Origin: Paenibacillus eucommiae
Lineage (GTDB): Bacteria; Bacillota; Bacilli; Paenibacillales; NBRC-103111
Direction of reading: 5' to 3'
Assembly: GCF_017874215.1 (NCBI RefSeq)
Contig: NZ_JAGGLB010000005.1
Span: 248,001 to 312,000 of the forward strand
DNA: 64,000 nucleotides
The position numbers were made by a program, and so were the translations under genes. Positions within the stretch are counted from its first letter, which is position 1. The number at the start of each line of letters is the position of its first letter. Below are positions 35,511 to 43,579 of the stretch, one piece after another. The notes beneath the pieces were generated by a model. That model was given only the letters and a program-made list of their open reading frames with translations. It had not been told where the DNA came from and did not search any database.

Positions 35511-35550
35511 AACCCACCTTCAGCGGCAATTACGCTTGGGGTGGGTTTTT
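35511..35550 (+). terminator. Terminator after egsA
   Basis: AACCCACC/GGTGGGTT stem around TTCAGCGGCAATTACGCTTG, then T5. Confidence 0.85.
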
Positions 35551-35581
35551 ACTTTGTGTTGTAATGCAACTGTCCAGTCAG

Positions 35582-36025
35582 CTAACTTAAAAACTCATCT
35601 TTGATTTCGTCCTGTGGATCCCAGATAGACCAAGCGCCTTCTAACAGATTGCCTTGATTATCTCTGAAGTAAAAATATCTAGCTTCTCCTGCACCAAGTG
35701 ATGTTAATTCTTTGACGATGTCTACACCGTTATCTTTCAATTTATTGTAGCTATAATCAATATCGGGGCAGTTCATCGCCATAATTGGAAATGCGGCTCC
35801 ATTGCGATTAATTTCAAGTGGTTTATATTCATTTGTTTCTATAAGCAGAAGAGCGGTCGCATGACTATGGGGATACTGCAGCACAGCAAGTAAAGATCCC
35901 CGATCTTCAAATTTGTCGATTAGACGCAGTTCCAAATTTTCCACATACCAGTTAATGGATTCATGGATGTTTGTTGTAGGGACATACGAATAGCCTACTC
36001 TTGTAAATAAAAAAGGTTTGCTCAT
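35582..36025 (-). CDS. VOC-family (glyoxalase-like) protein
   Basis: 147 residues of the vicinal-oxygen-chelate fold: FTRVGYSYVPTTNIHESINWYVENLELRL is the first beta-alpha-beta unit; DGVDIVKEL-like and YFYFRDNQGNLLEGAWS the second. Catalytic metal ligands cannot be assigned; many members are uncharacterised resistance or isomerase proteins. ATG 36025 follows AAAGGAG; the frame's earlier ATG at 36070 has no site. It lies 56 bases downstream of the GrpB-NUDIX fusion gene on the same strand. Confidence 0.8.
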   Translation of the reverse strand: MSKPFLFTRVGYSYVPTTNIHESINWYVENLELRLIDKFEDRGSLLAVLQYPHSHATALLLIETNEYKPLEINRNGAAFPIMAMNCPDIDYSYNKLKDNGVDIVKELTSLGAGEARYFYFRDNQGNLLEGAWSIWDPQDEIKDEFLS

Positions 36026-36080
36026 ACTTAAAACTCCTTTTGTAGTCAATTGGGACCTATCTAATCTCAAATGGATTTAT

Positions 36081-37823
36081 CTATCCGTGATTTATCAGGC
36101 TGTGGATCTGCTGAAAGATCAAGTCATAATATTTAGGGTCGTGCGGGACTATATCCGTTAAAACAACTTCTCTAGTATCTTCATGGATTTTTTCTTGCAG
36201 CTCGTCCATGACGACTCCTTTTGCAAGCACGGAATCCCTGCCGCCGCTAATCAGCTGCTTGAAATCATTTAAATCGATCAAAAATAGTCCAGATATTTCG
36301 CTAAGCTGAAACTTGTATGCGTGTAAGGGTTGATTGCATTCATAAAGGAACACATGGCAAAATTCCCGGTCCACTAGTTCCTGAGAAATAATATTCTCTT
36401 CGGCAACAACTCCGCATGAAAACAGTTCATTATAAGCAACATCGATGCCGAGCTCTTCCTGTAATTCGCGAATCCCATCTTCGGCATTTTCATTTGTTGA
36501 CAGATGGCCGGCACAAGAAATATCGAGCAGGTTTGGGAAGGTGTCTTTATCCTTTTGACGTAATTGGAAGAGTAGGCTCAAGTCCCCGGTTGATGATGTG
36601 TGTATTATCCAGCAATGAAACGTTTGATGCCAAAGACCTTGAGCATGTGCCTCCTGGCGGCTCGCCGTTCCTATCTTTTGCATGTTAGTATTGAAAATAT
36701 CGAATATTTCGGTGGATGGTAGGGTCATAGAGCTCGATTGATATCGAATAATATGCGCCAGCCTATATAATTCAGCTATATCATATCTGCCGGCTGCTTC
36801 AAGGATGCCAACAGCTTCAGTGATATCCACGACTTTCACGACTGCGATCTGCTCGCCATGATCGGGGGTTAGCGGAGGTCTGACCAGCCGCACTTCTCCA
36901 TAGCCTGCCACCCTAATAAATCTGGGATGTGGAATATGGGCTCGGAATGGTTGTTCGGCGCTGGATTCGCAGTAGAACTGGCCAAAAACTTGATAAGAGA
37001 GCAGCTCGCCGCCCAGCTCTTCCATCACCTCGCGCCGCAGCGCATTCCGATAATGCTCCCCAGGCTCCAGGGTGCCTCCAGGCAGCTCCCACATCCCATT
37101 CGCCGCTTGGATCACCACATAGTTATCTCCAATACAAGGGACTATACTCACATTACTTACTAGCGCTTCTTCGGTAACTTGATCCGTAAGCTTAAACACA
37201 GCTTGCACAGGACCCCAATCTACGGGATAGAATAAAGCGGGAAAATCTTGGCCATTCCATATTTCCCCATTGCTTAGATGGATCTGGTGGCGGCTCGCTT
37301 CATGACGATAAATAGTTTTATTCAGAATCGCTGTGACAAACTCAGTTTTATGATCACAATATTGGTCAATATCATGGCGAAACTGGCTGGCTAAATGTAA
37401 TTTTAATGCGCTGTATGCATCCCGGTCTGCAGGGTGCCCGCGCAGGTAATCCCGGAAGGCGATATGCTCCAAATACCCTTTCCCATCTTTAGGGCAAACA
37501 TAGAGGTGATATTTCATAAAACCATCATCAAAGGTTCTATTGAAAGCTTCACGCCCCTCGACGCCGAGGTTGCCCTGATATTCATAGCCTGCTTCCTCTA
37601 AACGTTCAATAATGCTTGGCAGCAGATCGTAGGAATCCATAACCACATCAAGGTCTATAATCGGTTTGGCACATAATCCTTCAACAGATGTGCTTCCGAC
37701 ATGCTCAATAGTCAGGATCAGGTCACCTATGCAACTGTCTATCTTAGCCTTGATTTTTTCAAATTCCGTTTTCCAGGCAGGGTCATAGGGGACTACTTCA
37801 ATTACTCTTGTTCCTTCTGCCAT
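36081..37823 (-). CDS. GrpB-NUDIX-NUDIX fusion protein
   Basis: 580 residues with three joined enzymes. Residues 1-~175 are a GrpB/UPF0157 nucleotidyltransferase-like domain (VVPYDPAWKTEFEKIK, IEHVGSTSVEGLCAKPIID). Residues ~225-350 are a NUDIX hydrolase with box GGTLEPGEHYRNALRREVME (249-272). Residues ~365-520 are a second NUDIX of the IDI-like type with AAGHLSTNENAEDG-like box (436-459) that begins exactly like a free-standing protein (MTLPSTEIFDIFNTNMQKIG). A short C-terminal part (~525-580) follows. No stop or site separates the units. The ATG overlaps the methyltransferase end by 22 bases. Either a genuine multidomain nucleotide-sanitising enzyme or a fusion created by loss of stop codons. 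Confidence 0.85.
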   Translation of the reverse strand: MAEGTRVIEVVPYDPAWKTEFEKIKAKIDSCIGDLILTIEHVGSTSVEGLCAKPIIDLDVVMDSYDLLPSIIERLEEAGYEYQGNLGVEGREAFNRTFDDGFMKYHLYVCPKDGKGYLEHIAFRDYLRGHPADRDAYSALKLHLASQFRHDIDQYCDHKTEFVTAILNKTIYRHEASRHQIHLSNGEIWNGQDFPALFYPVDWGPVQAVFKLTDQVTEEALVSNVSIVPCIGDNYVVIQAANGMWELPGGTLEPGEHYRNALRREVMEELGGELLSYQVFGQFYCESSAEQPFRAHIPHPRFIRVAGYGEVRLVRPPLTPDHGEQIAVVKVVDITEAVGILEAAGRYDIAELYRLAHIIRYQSSSMTLPSTEIFDIFNTNMQKIGTASRQEAHAQGLWHQTFHCWIIHTSSTGDLSLLFQLRQKDKDTFPNLLDISCAGHLSTNENAEDGIRELQEELGIDVAYNELFSCGVVAEENIISQELVDREFCHVFLYECNQPLHAYKFQLSEISGLFLIDLNDFKQLISGGRDSVLAKGVVMDELQEKIHEDTREVVLTDIVPHDPKYYDLIFQQIHSLINHG

Positions 37824-38452
37824 TTTGCGCCTCCATCTCCAGCTTTCCTTAAAACAAGTGATTGATAGTCCGTACTCATGCCTTCCATAGGCAAGCTTTC
37901 GAAATGAACAAGTTCAAATTCGCTGCTTACAGCTTTCTTCAATTCTTCATCCTCATAAAAGGAGAAAAATCTGTTAGGCGAGTATGGATCATCTTCCCAA
38001 ATCCCTTCAAAATCGTAACCGCCATAAACCCCTAGGTAAAAGTATCCTCCAGGTTTCAGGAAAGCCTTTATATTACGCAGCACAAGCTCCAGACTACTTT
38101 TGGGAACATGGAGCAAACAATTCATTGACCACACAGCATCAAATACTCTTTCCCCGAAATCTAGCGCATAAAGATCCATGACATAGGCTTCCAGTCCTTT
38201 TTCTTTACACGCATTCACCATATTAGGAGAAATATCTACACATGCTGCATTCAGTCCTTTTTGTTTGAAATACATGCTGTGCTGTCCCGGTCCTGAGCCT
38301 ATGTCTAGAAGATTTAAGTGATCCGTTGGCTCTAAGTAGGATAGGAATTTATCCATCTCATTGATTTTCCATAAAGCTAGCTCATCCCTGTCTCTTAATC
38401 TGGAGTTGTTGTCATAGCTTTCTACTAAAATGGCTTTAATATGCTTATCCAC
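37802..38452 (-). CDS. Class I SAM-dependent methyltransferase
   Basis: 216 residues from GTG 38452, chosen because GGAGG lies just upstream; the frame also opens at TTG 38470 inside that site. SAM-binding motif I is LLDIGSGPGQHSMYF (GxGxG), motif II the acidic end AACVDIS, motif IV DFGERVFDAVWSMNCLLHVP, motif VI LKPGGYFYLGVYGG. The usual methyltransferase type 11/25 layout. Substrate unknown. Overlaps the start of the GrpB-NUDIX gene by 22 bases, so the two are translationally linked. Confidence 0.85.
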   Translation of the reverse strand: MDKHIKAILVESYDNNSRLRDRDELALWKINEMDKFLSYLEPTDHLNLLDIGSGPGQHSMYFKQKGLNAACVDISPNMVNACKEKGLEAYVMDLYALDFGERVFDAVWSMNCLLHVPKSSLELVLRNIKAFLKPGGYFYLGVYGGYDFEGIWEDDPYSPNRFFSFYEDEELKKAVSSEFELVHFESLPMEGMSTDYQSLVLRKAGDGGAKWQKEQE

Positions 38453-38505
38453 CTCGGCTGAATCCTCCAATCTATTATCTATTATTGATCATAATGTTTT
38501 TTCGT

Positions 38506-39291
38506 TTAACGGGCTATGCGTCTTTCACTTGTCATTCTATAAATAAAGGATGCGAGGATGATCCCAACAAAAAATCCAGAGATAGGAGAGACCACTAAAA
38601 TTCCGATAACATTTGTACTGTCAGAAAGCACTATTTTCGAGATAGTGATAGCTGCAGTGATGACTAATACGATAAACCAGTATAATGCCTTTTCTTTGCT
38701 TTTAACTTTAACATAATTTCCTTTTAATTGAATATTTTTTAGCATGAAGATAAGAAATAGGGCCTCAAGAGTTAATCCGAGCATAGAAGAGGTGTGCTGG
38801 AGCCATTTGTATATCGGGATACCGAGGACATAATCTTGCAAAAGTGCAGATCTGGCAGCAAAAAATCCTGACTTATGTGTGAATGCATCTATAAAAATAT
38901 GCGAGTAAAATCCGAGAGTTACGGAAGCAAGGAATATTACCCATTGTTGTATGCTGTCTAATTTCCATGGTTGTATCAAGCTTTGGGCTCGTTCATTTAG
39001 GCTCAGGTTAAGTAAAGAGGGCAGATTTTGGGCTAAAGGTGCTTTAACTAGTGAGTGGAACAAATACGCGATTAGTATACATAAAGGTATGGCGAGTAAA
39101 AACAGCCCTTTCGTTGTATGGCCAATATATTGATAAGGCTCAAGCGCAATAAAATACTCAAAATCAGGAGCCATACTTCCAAGAATAAGGCCTGTTAAGC
39201 TTAGATATTTCGGGTTGATAAATTTTAGGGGTGCAGCAAACAAGGGATGAGCAAAAGTAAAGGGCAAGCCGCGCACCATCTTTCTATTCAT
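38506..39291 (-). CDS. DUF4184-family membrane protein
   Basis: 261 residues with about five to six membrane spans. It carries the family opening MVRGLPFTFAHPLFAAPL and ILGSMAPDFEYF, which resemble membrane-bound metal-dependent hydrolases (the His and Asp/Glu of HP.F..P and APDFEYF) of the YdjM/DUF4184 type. Further His in YSHIFIDAFTHKSG support a metal site. Start ATG 39291 or ATG 39279; neither has a strong site. Function not established; no operon partner recognised. Confidence 0.8.
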   Translation of the reverse strand: MNRKMVRGLPFTFAHPLFAAPLKFINPKYLSLTGLILGSMAPDFEYFIALEPYQYIGHTTKGLFLLAIPLCILIAYLFHSLVKAPLAQNLPSLLNLSLNERAQSLIQPWKLDSIQQWVIFLASVTLGFYSHIFIDAFTHKSGFFAARSALLQDYVLGIPIYKWLQHTSSMLGLTLEALFLIFMLKNIQLKGNYVKVKSKEKALYWFIVLVITAAITISKIVLSDSTNVIGILVVSPISGFFVGIILASFIYRMTSERRIAR

Positions 39292-39479
39292 TTTTTAAAT
39301 GCCTTATAACTTTAATTCCACAAACAATAAAATATCCCTGCGTCTGTAAAAAAGAGACAGCACTCGTTGAGTAACTGTCCAGTTGGTTTGTTTGATTTAG
39401 TTCAATAAAGCACTCCAGTATTACAACGTTATAGCGGTATAGCTTTACCGTATTTGGGAAATAGGGCCATAGGTGAATC

Positions 39480-39586
39480 TAAGATTTCATTATGATCACT
39501 ATCCCCTTGACTCAGAAACCCTTAACAAAGCGGCTTTGCCCGCTAGGAAGTTTCCTCCAAACCAACAGAGAAAACCCTTGCTGGCT
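39480..39586 (+). repeat. Left flank of the covarying hairpin element, copy 1
   Basis: Related to 53925-54077 over about 100 bases (for example CACTATCCCCTTGACTCAG versus CACTATCCCTTTGCCTCAG) and, near its right end, to copy 2 (AAAACCCTTGCTGG). It therefore belongs to the repeat family rather than to unique sequence. Confidence 0.6.
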
Positions 39587-39787
39587 GTCCGTTTGAGCTT
39601 GGTGTTCGTGCGATTGTAGCTAAAGAGAGGTAAGGGGTGTGGGAGGAAGAGCGATAGCGTCCGCCTTTAAAGATTTGTTCCAACCTCTACATCCATTCCA
39701 TTCAAGGGAACAAATCTTTAACAGCGGCTGGAGCCCACACCCCTTACCTCCCAAGCACTGGCGTCACGAACGTGCTCATCAAAGGAC
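39587..39787 (+). repeat. Covarying nested hairpin element, copy 1
   Basis: About 201 bases forming one long nested hairpin. Outermost GTCC..TTTGA (39587-39596) with TCAAA..GGAC (39779-39787), then GTTCGTG/CACGAAC. Outer stem GAGGTAAGGGGTGTGGG (39627-39643) with CCCACACCCCTTACCTC (39734-39750), 17 perfect pairs. Then CCGC/GCGG and the inner stem TTAAAGATTTGTTCC (39667-39681) with GGAACAAATCTTTAA (39707-39721). The inner stem is identical in copies 2 and 3; the outer stem is not but still pairs. Whether it is RNA or a mobile repeat is open. It lies between a DUF4184 gene and the BpsA-like gene, both reading leftward. Confidence 0.9.
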
Positions 39788-39804
39788 GCCGCAAGGCGTC
39801 TTCC

Positions 39805-40980
39805 TTATATTGTTTTCTTATCAATCAGATCAAACGTATCATTACCGCACAAGGGGCAGCCCTGATTTTTAAGTGCTTCTATAGTGGGGAGAGTCGCTTC
39901 AAAACCAACAATAGCAGTCTCGTCGCACTGTTTGCAGCAGTAAGTACGAACGGTTCGTTTCACCTCGCCGGTATAAAGCGCATCTTCGAAGATGGAGGTA
40001 ATATCCGGAGCTGTTGATTCCGTCGTCCTAAGGATGATCATCTGGCTTCTGTTGCCGATCATTTCGGCACCTTCATACTCATTAAAACGTGGAATTACTT
40101 CTCTTGCCATCAGACCCATCCGCACGAACTCGCGCTGCATGGCCAAGGTGAAGTCAGGCGATTTATGGGCAAAAGACAAGAAGATGGGCAATCCCTTTAT
40201 AGCCTTTAAAGCGCTAATTCCACGCGAGATAAAAAGGCTCATTCCCTGCAAAGTATATGGTGGATCAGTGAAAAAACAATCGTATTGACCATGCATCTTT
40301 GCTGGAAGCGGCTGACGAAGATCCAGGCTGTGGCACTCGATTGGCAGCCCTTCCTGATGTGCGATTTCACTAATGCAGTTTAAGAACCTGTCATCGATAT
40401 CGACAACCTCAATCTTTGTTTTAGGGTGGCTTGCATTCGGGAACAATCGTTTGAGAAGAAAGCCAAGAGACACACTAACTAAGTCATCATCACCAACACA
40501 TAAGATATGCTTGCCGATTAGGGAATGATCTCTCAAACAAAGAATGGCCCGGGCCAGACTGGTCTCTGCTGTGCATTTGGATTGATCGATCTGTACATTA
40601 ACTTGCGGACGGGATTGGAATACATCTTCAAGTAATAACAAGATATCTGCCAGCTCGGTTTTCCAAGCCGTTTCATGTCCCATAAGTTTTTGAAATAAAG
40701 TCGTATCTAATCCGTCATATCCGCAGTCTTGCTGGATGTATGCATTGCCTTCTTCAGTGCATCGAACGCCACAATTTTGGACTAAAGCGCCTGCTTTAAT
40801 GAGCTCCTTCTTGATTGCGGTCGCAACGGGAACAGGTAGAAGCGTATTGCGTGCCAGCTCCTTTGTAGATATGCCAGGTCTTAAATAACATTCGATCAAA
40901 AGCTGTTCGATCACTCGAGGCCCTTCTTGAAGATTTACATGTGCGCTGGCTTTTTCTATATATGTTTTCAATGTTATCAC
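39805..40980 (-). CDS. BpsA-like aminopropyltransferase (branched polyamine synthase family)
   Basis: 391 residues from GTG 40980 (TTG 40971 is an alternative; the longer frame to 41100 has no site). An N-terminal winged-helix-like part (~20-90, GISTKELARNTLLPVPVATA) precedes the PF01861 catalytic domain with CVGDDDLVSVSLGFLL (~158-173), VVDIDDRFL, and YDCFFTDPPYTLQGM (~230-245), the hallmarks of N4-bis(aminopropyl)spermidine synthase. A C-terminal zinc ribbon (CCKQC near 345, CPLCG near 375) ends the protein. Members add aminopropyl groups from decarboxylated SAM to spermidine, mostly in thermophiles, so its presence next to a putrescine pathway in the same window (aguAB, 58.6 kb) is notable. 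Substrate here unproven. Confidence 0.75.
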   Translation of the reverse strand: MITLKTYIEKASAHVNLQEGPRVIEQLLIECYLRPGISTKELARNTLLPVPVATAIKKELIKAGALVQNCGVRCTEEGNAYIQQDCGYDGLDTTLFQKLMGHETAWKTELADILLLLEDVFQSRPQVNVQIDQSKCTAETSLARAILCLRDHSLIGKHILCVGDDDLVSVSLGFLLKRLFPNASHPKTKIEVVDIDDRFLNCISEIAHQEGLPIECHSLDLRQPLPAKMHGQYDCFFTDPPYTLQGMSLFISRGISALKAIKGLPIFLSFAHKSPDFTLAMQREFVRMGLMAREVIPRFNEYEGAEMIGNRSQMIILRTTESTAPDITSIFEDALYTGEVKRTVRTYCCKQCDETAIVGFEATLPTIEALKNQGCPLCGNDTFDLIDKKTI

Positions 40981-41117
40981 TCTCTCTAGGATTATTTTTT
41001 CCAAATAAAAAAGGGCAGAAAATGAACATAGAGTCCATCTTCTACCCTTTTGGGGGAAATTGACTGACGAGTACCTATCCAGGGATTCAACGGATGTCAA
41101 AAAGAAACGAATCCCGG

Positions 41118-41149
41118 ATAAATAAATAAAACCGTGCTTAAGAGCACGG
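41118..41149 (-). terminator. Terminator for the GNAT gene
   Basis: CCGTGCT/AGCACGG hairpin (41132-41149) with, on the minus strand, a TTTTATTTATTT run after it. It reads leftward from the acetyltransferase at 41387 but also has a T5 on the plus side, so it could act both ways. Confidence 0.75.
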
Positions 41150-41187
41150 CTTTTTCGCAGTCAAATAGATATACTGGATGGCCTGTC

Positions 41188-41290
41188 CTTAACTAATATC
41201 GGTCACCCCACTCATGTATGAACAAATAAACCACCTAAAAGTGGAATTTTCGTTACAAGTAGAATTGACCTATACAATTGATTAGTTAAG
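41188..41290. repeat. Separated 10-bp inverted repeat
   Basis: CTTAACTAAT (41188-41197) and ATTAGTTAAG (41281-41290), 83 bases apart, in a gene-free stretch between a terminator and the acetyltransferase. It may be remains of a small insertion, but no transposase trace is seen. Confidence 0.3.
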
Positions 41291-41386
41291 AACGAACGCG
41301 GACATCAAGACATCCCCAATCTGTTAAATTATTTTAAGTATACCCAAAAAAAAGTGGGGAATCAAGGGCTATCAGTTGGAGTTGCA

Positions 41387-41986
41387 TCAGAAAAGATCGA
41401 GCTCCCACGACAGAGCACCCTTTATTCCATCCCATTCCGCGGCAATAATGCTGTAGTAGATATCATCTCTGCTTTGTCCATCTGCATCCAAATAATTACT
41501 TCGAAATAGGCCCTCTTGTTTGGCACCTAAGTTCAGCACTGCCTTTTGGGATCTGATGTTTTCAGCATCTACGCTAAATTGAACCCGCTTAAACTTCATG
41601 ACTTCAAAAGCATATTTTAGGAGTTCGAATTTACAAGCCTTATTAATCCCTGTCCCTCTAAATGACCTGCCGTACCAAGTCCATCCAATTTCTAATCTCT
41701 TATTTTCAAATCCGATATTCCCATATCGCGTTGAACCCGCAACTTCGCCTGTATGCTTGTCAATAACAATAAAGGGGTATGACTGGTTAAGTTGTTTGCT
41801 CACTAATACTTTATCGAAATACTGGTTGAAATCAGCCTCGCTTTTAATATGGTTCTTAGTGAACTGAGTGATTTCCTCATCAAAAATAATGCTGCGGAGT
41901 CCTTCTTTACTGCTTTCACTGAAAGGAATCAATTGTACCCTTGCGTTTTCGAGAACGATAGGAGTATTGAAAAAATCATTATACAT
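41387..41986 (-). CDS. GNAT-family N-acetyltransferase (RimJ/RimL-like)
   Basis: 199 residues. Typical acetyl-CoA fold: PIVLENARVQLIPF opening, AGSTRYGNIGFENKRLEIGWTWY core beta strands, and the acetyl-CoA pocket FRGTGINKACKFELLKYAFE followed by FSVDAENIRSQKAVLNLGAKQEG, which is the protein-acetyl-transferase (Acetyltransf_3) signature. Start ATG 41986 after GGAGGAAAAGAA; the frame's earlier ATG 42013 lacks a site. Target unknown; relatives acetylate protein N-termini or small amines. It ends close to a transcription terminator at 41118-41149. Confidence 0.85.
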   Translation of the reverse strand: MYNDFFNTPIVLENARVQLIPFSESSKEGLRSIIFDEEITQFTKNHIKSEADFNQYFDKVLVSKQLNQSYPFIVIDKHTGEVAGSTRYGNIGFENKRLEIGWTWYGRSFRGTGINKACKFELLKYAFEVMKFKRVQFSVDAENIRSQKAVLNLGAKQEGLFRSNYLDADGQSRDDIYYSIIAAEWDGIKGALSWELDLF

Positions 41987-42098
41987 TTCTTTTCCTCCAT
42001 TCCATTGGTGCACTATGCTTCAAGATTAACTTGAAACATCGTTAGATAGAATGGATTTATACGAAGATTGTTTGTAATATAAGCAATATCTAGATGTT

Positions 42099-42923
42099 TT
42101 ACACAGCAGATAATGACATTAAGGCACCAACAGCTCCGCTAAATTCACCATTTTGAACAAATATAGGATTGGCTCCTCTAAAAATAGTATAGGTCGCTAC
42201 AACCTTCTTAAGAATTTCATTATGGATAAAAGAGGAGCCAATATAAACTACATTAGTGATGGCATGTTGTCCAGCAGCAAGCACGCTTGTAGTTGCCACG
42301 GTTTCACCCACTAGCCCCATAACAGACAGCAGCAAATCTTCCTTTTTCCCGGCTGACGATCTCAATTTATGTATATTGCCAAAGTTACTAGCCGTTAAGT
42401 TCCCGGAAATTGGCGACTCAGAGCCTTCGTATATATGGCTTACTTTGAGATCAATAGTATTTCTTTCGCCATGCCCGGCCATATGGACAATTTGATCATA
42501 TTCATCAATGTCTGCTAGCAGTAGCGATAGCCCCATCATAGTACCCCCGCCCACACCAGTTCCTCCAATACGGGAATGTCTGTCTGAGTCTATAAAATGG
42601 ATTGAAGTACCTGTCCCCACATTGGTCAGTACAAACGAATCCAAATCTACACCCTCTATATTTAAAAGAAACTTTATCCCCTGACAAGTGGCCTCGAATT
42701 CAACAAGCGTACAAGCTTTATGCTTAAGCAAGGGTTGTAGAAGAGTGGCTTTACCGCCAGTAACGCAAATAGTAGCATCATAAAAACATTCATTAATCCA
42801 CGCCGCCGCGGCTTCTATCTGTCGAGAATCAAATTTTCGGAATTGTAGTGTATCCTGGTCATCCATGTAGGCTACTTTAATTAAAGTGCCCCCGGCATCT
42901 ATACCTATTTTTGTTACATTCAG
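42099..42923 (-). CDS. coaW: Type II pantothenate kinase (CoaW) with CTG start
   Basis: 274 residues if started at CTG 42921-42923. Catalyses pantothenate phosphorylation, the first step of coenzyme A synthesis. The family's nucleotide-binding opening NVTKIGIDAGGTLIKVAY lies upstream of the first ATG (42866), so ATG 42866 would cut off the ATP-binding GIDAGGT motif. CTG 42923 is nine bases after AGGAG (complement of 42933-42937), a correct spacing, and the next upstream in-frame triplets contain a stop. Other family blocks: LTNVGTGTSIHFID, GGTGVGGGTMMGLS, SSFIHNEILKKVV. Relatives of this type are feedback-insensitive kinases of Bacillales. The missing ATG could be a true non-AUG start, or ATG lost by mutation. 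Confidence 0.9.
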   Translation of the reverse strand: MNVTKIGIDAGGTLIKVAYMDDQDTLQFRKFDSRQIEAAAAWINECFYDATICVTGGKATLLQPLLKHKACTLVEFEATCQGIKFLLNIEGVDLDSFVLTNVGTGTSIHFIDSDRHSRIGGTGVGGGTMMGLSLLLADIDEYDQIVHMAGHGERNTIDLKVSHIYEGSESPISGNLTASNFGNIHKLRSSAGKKEDLLLSVMGLVGETVATTSVLAAGQHAITNVVYIGSSFIHNEILKKVVATYTIFRGANPIFVQNGEFSGAVGALMSLSAV

Positions 42924-42980
42924 GGCGTCCCACTCCTATGCGTTTATCCAATATGTGCGAATATGTGCAAAATCTCAAAT

Positions 42981-43094
42981 TCATAATTCTTTTTTATAAT
43001 AATAATGTTTAAAGCCTCTGGGTGCATCATCAATGACTCCGAATACTTCATATCCATATTTTAAATAAAAGTCGGGAGCTTGAAAACTATCATT
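42981..43094 (-). pseudogene. GNAT acetyltransferase C-terminal remnant
   Basis: An open frame ending at TGA 42981-42983 reads SFQAPDFYLKYGYEVFGVID and ends in HYYYKKEL, the usual last strand and helix of a GNAT protein (AxxFYxKxGYE). It runs back only to about 43094, where a stop cuts it. Nothing of the acetyl-CoA site remains. It abuts the left flank of hairpin copy 2, which may have replaced the rest of the gene. Confidence 0.6.
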
Positions 43095-43284
43095 TGAACA
43101 TTGTTAGCCGGCAAAAACCTAATTAAGCAAATGTTGGTATTATTATACTACAGAGAACATTTGAACGGAGTATTTCGTTTGAAATATAAGAATGGTTGTG
43201 TGCGCTGGCGGACCGTTCTTCATTCCCAAGCGCCTGCGCCCGCGAGGAAATCTCTTTTAACCAAGAGAAAAACCCTTGCTGGAA

Positions 43285-43496
43285 GTCCGTTTGAGCTTGT
43301 TGTTCGTGTGATTCGTGCGATTGTAGCTGAGAAGAGGGAATGGCTGTGGGTGGAAGAGCGTTAGCGTCCGCCTTTAAAGATTTGTTCCTACCTCCTCATC
43401 GATTCCATTCAGGGAACAAATCTTTAACAGCGGCTGGAGCCCACAGCCATTCCCTCCTTCCTTGCACCAACGTCACGAACACGCACATCAAAGGAC
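43285..43496 (+). repeat. Covarying nested hairpin element, copy 2
   Basis: About 212 bases. Outer stem AGGGAATGGCTGTGGG (43335-43350) with CCCACAGCCATTCCCT (43440-43455), 16 perfect pairs of a sequence unlike copy 1. GAAG (43331-43334) also pairs with CTTC (43457-43460). Inner stem identical to copy 1: TTAAAGATTTGTTCC (43374-43388) with GGAACAAATCTTTAA (43413-43427), plus CCGC/GCGG and GTTCGTG/CACGAAC. Ends with TCAAAGGAC at 43488-43496. Lies 84 bases before the sigma-factor start; the sigma frame remains open back through the element, but no start site lies in it. Confidence 0.9.
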
Positions 43497-43579
43497 GCCG
43501 AAAGTTTTTCTCAAACGTAGTGAACCTTTTTCATCTATCGGACCAATACATGGTGTATACGAGTTCAGGGGGCCCTCAA

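Larger units (their letters stand above)
33970..35555 (+). repeat. Segmental duplication, intact copy
   Basis: Carries the DUF6953 gene, complete egsA and the terminator. Near-identical to 15279-15965, which lacks most of egsA. The two copies are in the same orientation 18.7 kb apart. Confidence 0.9.
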
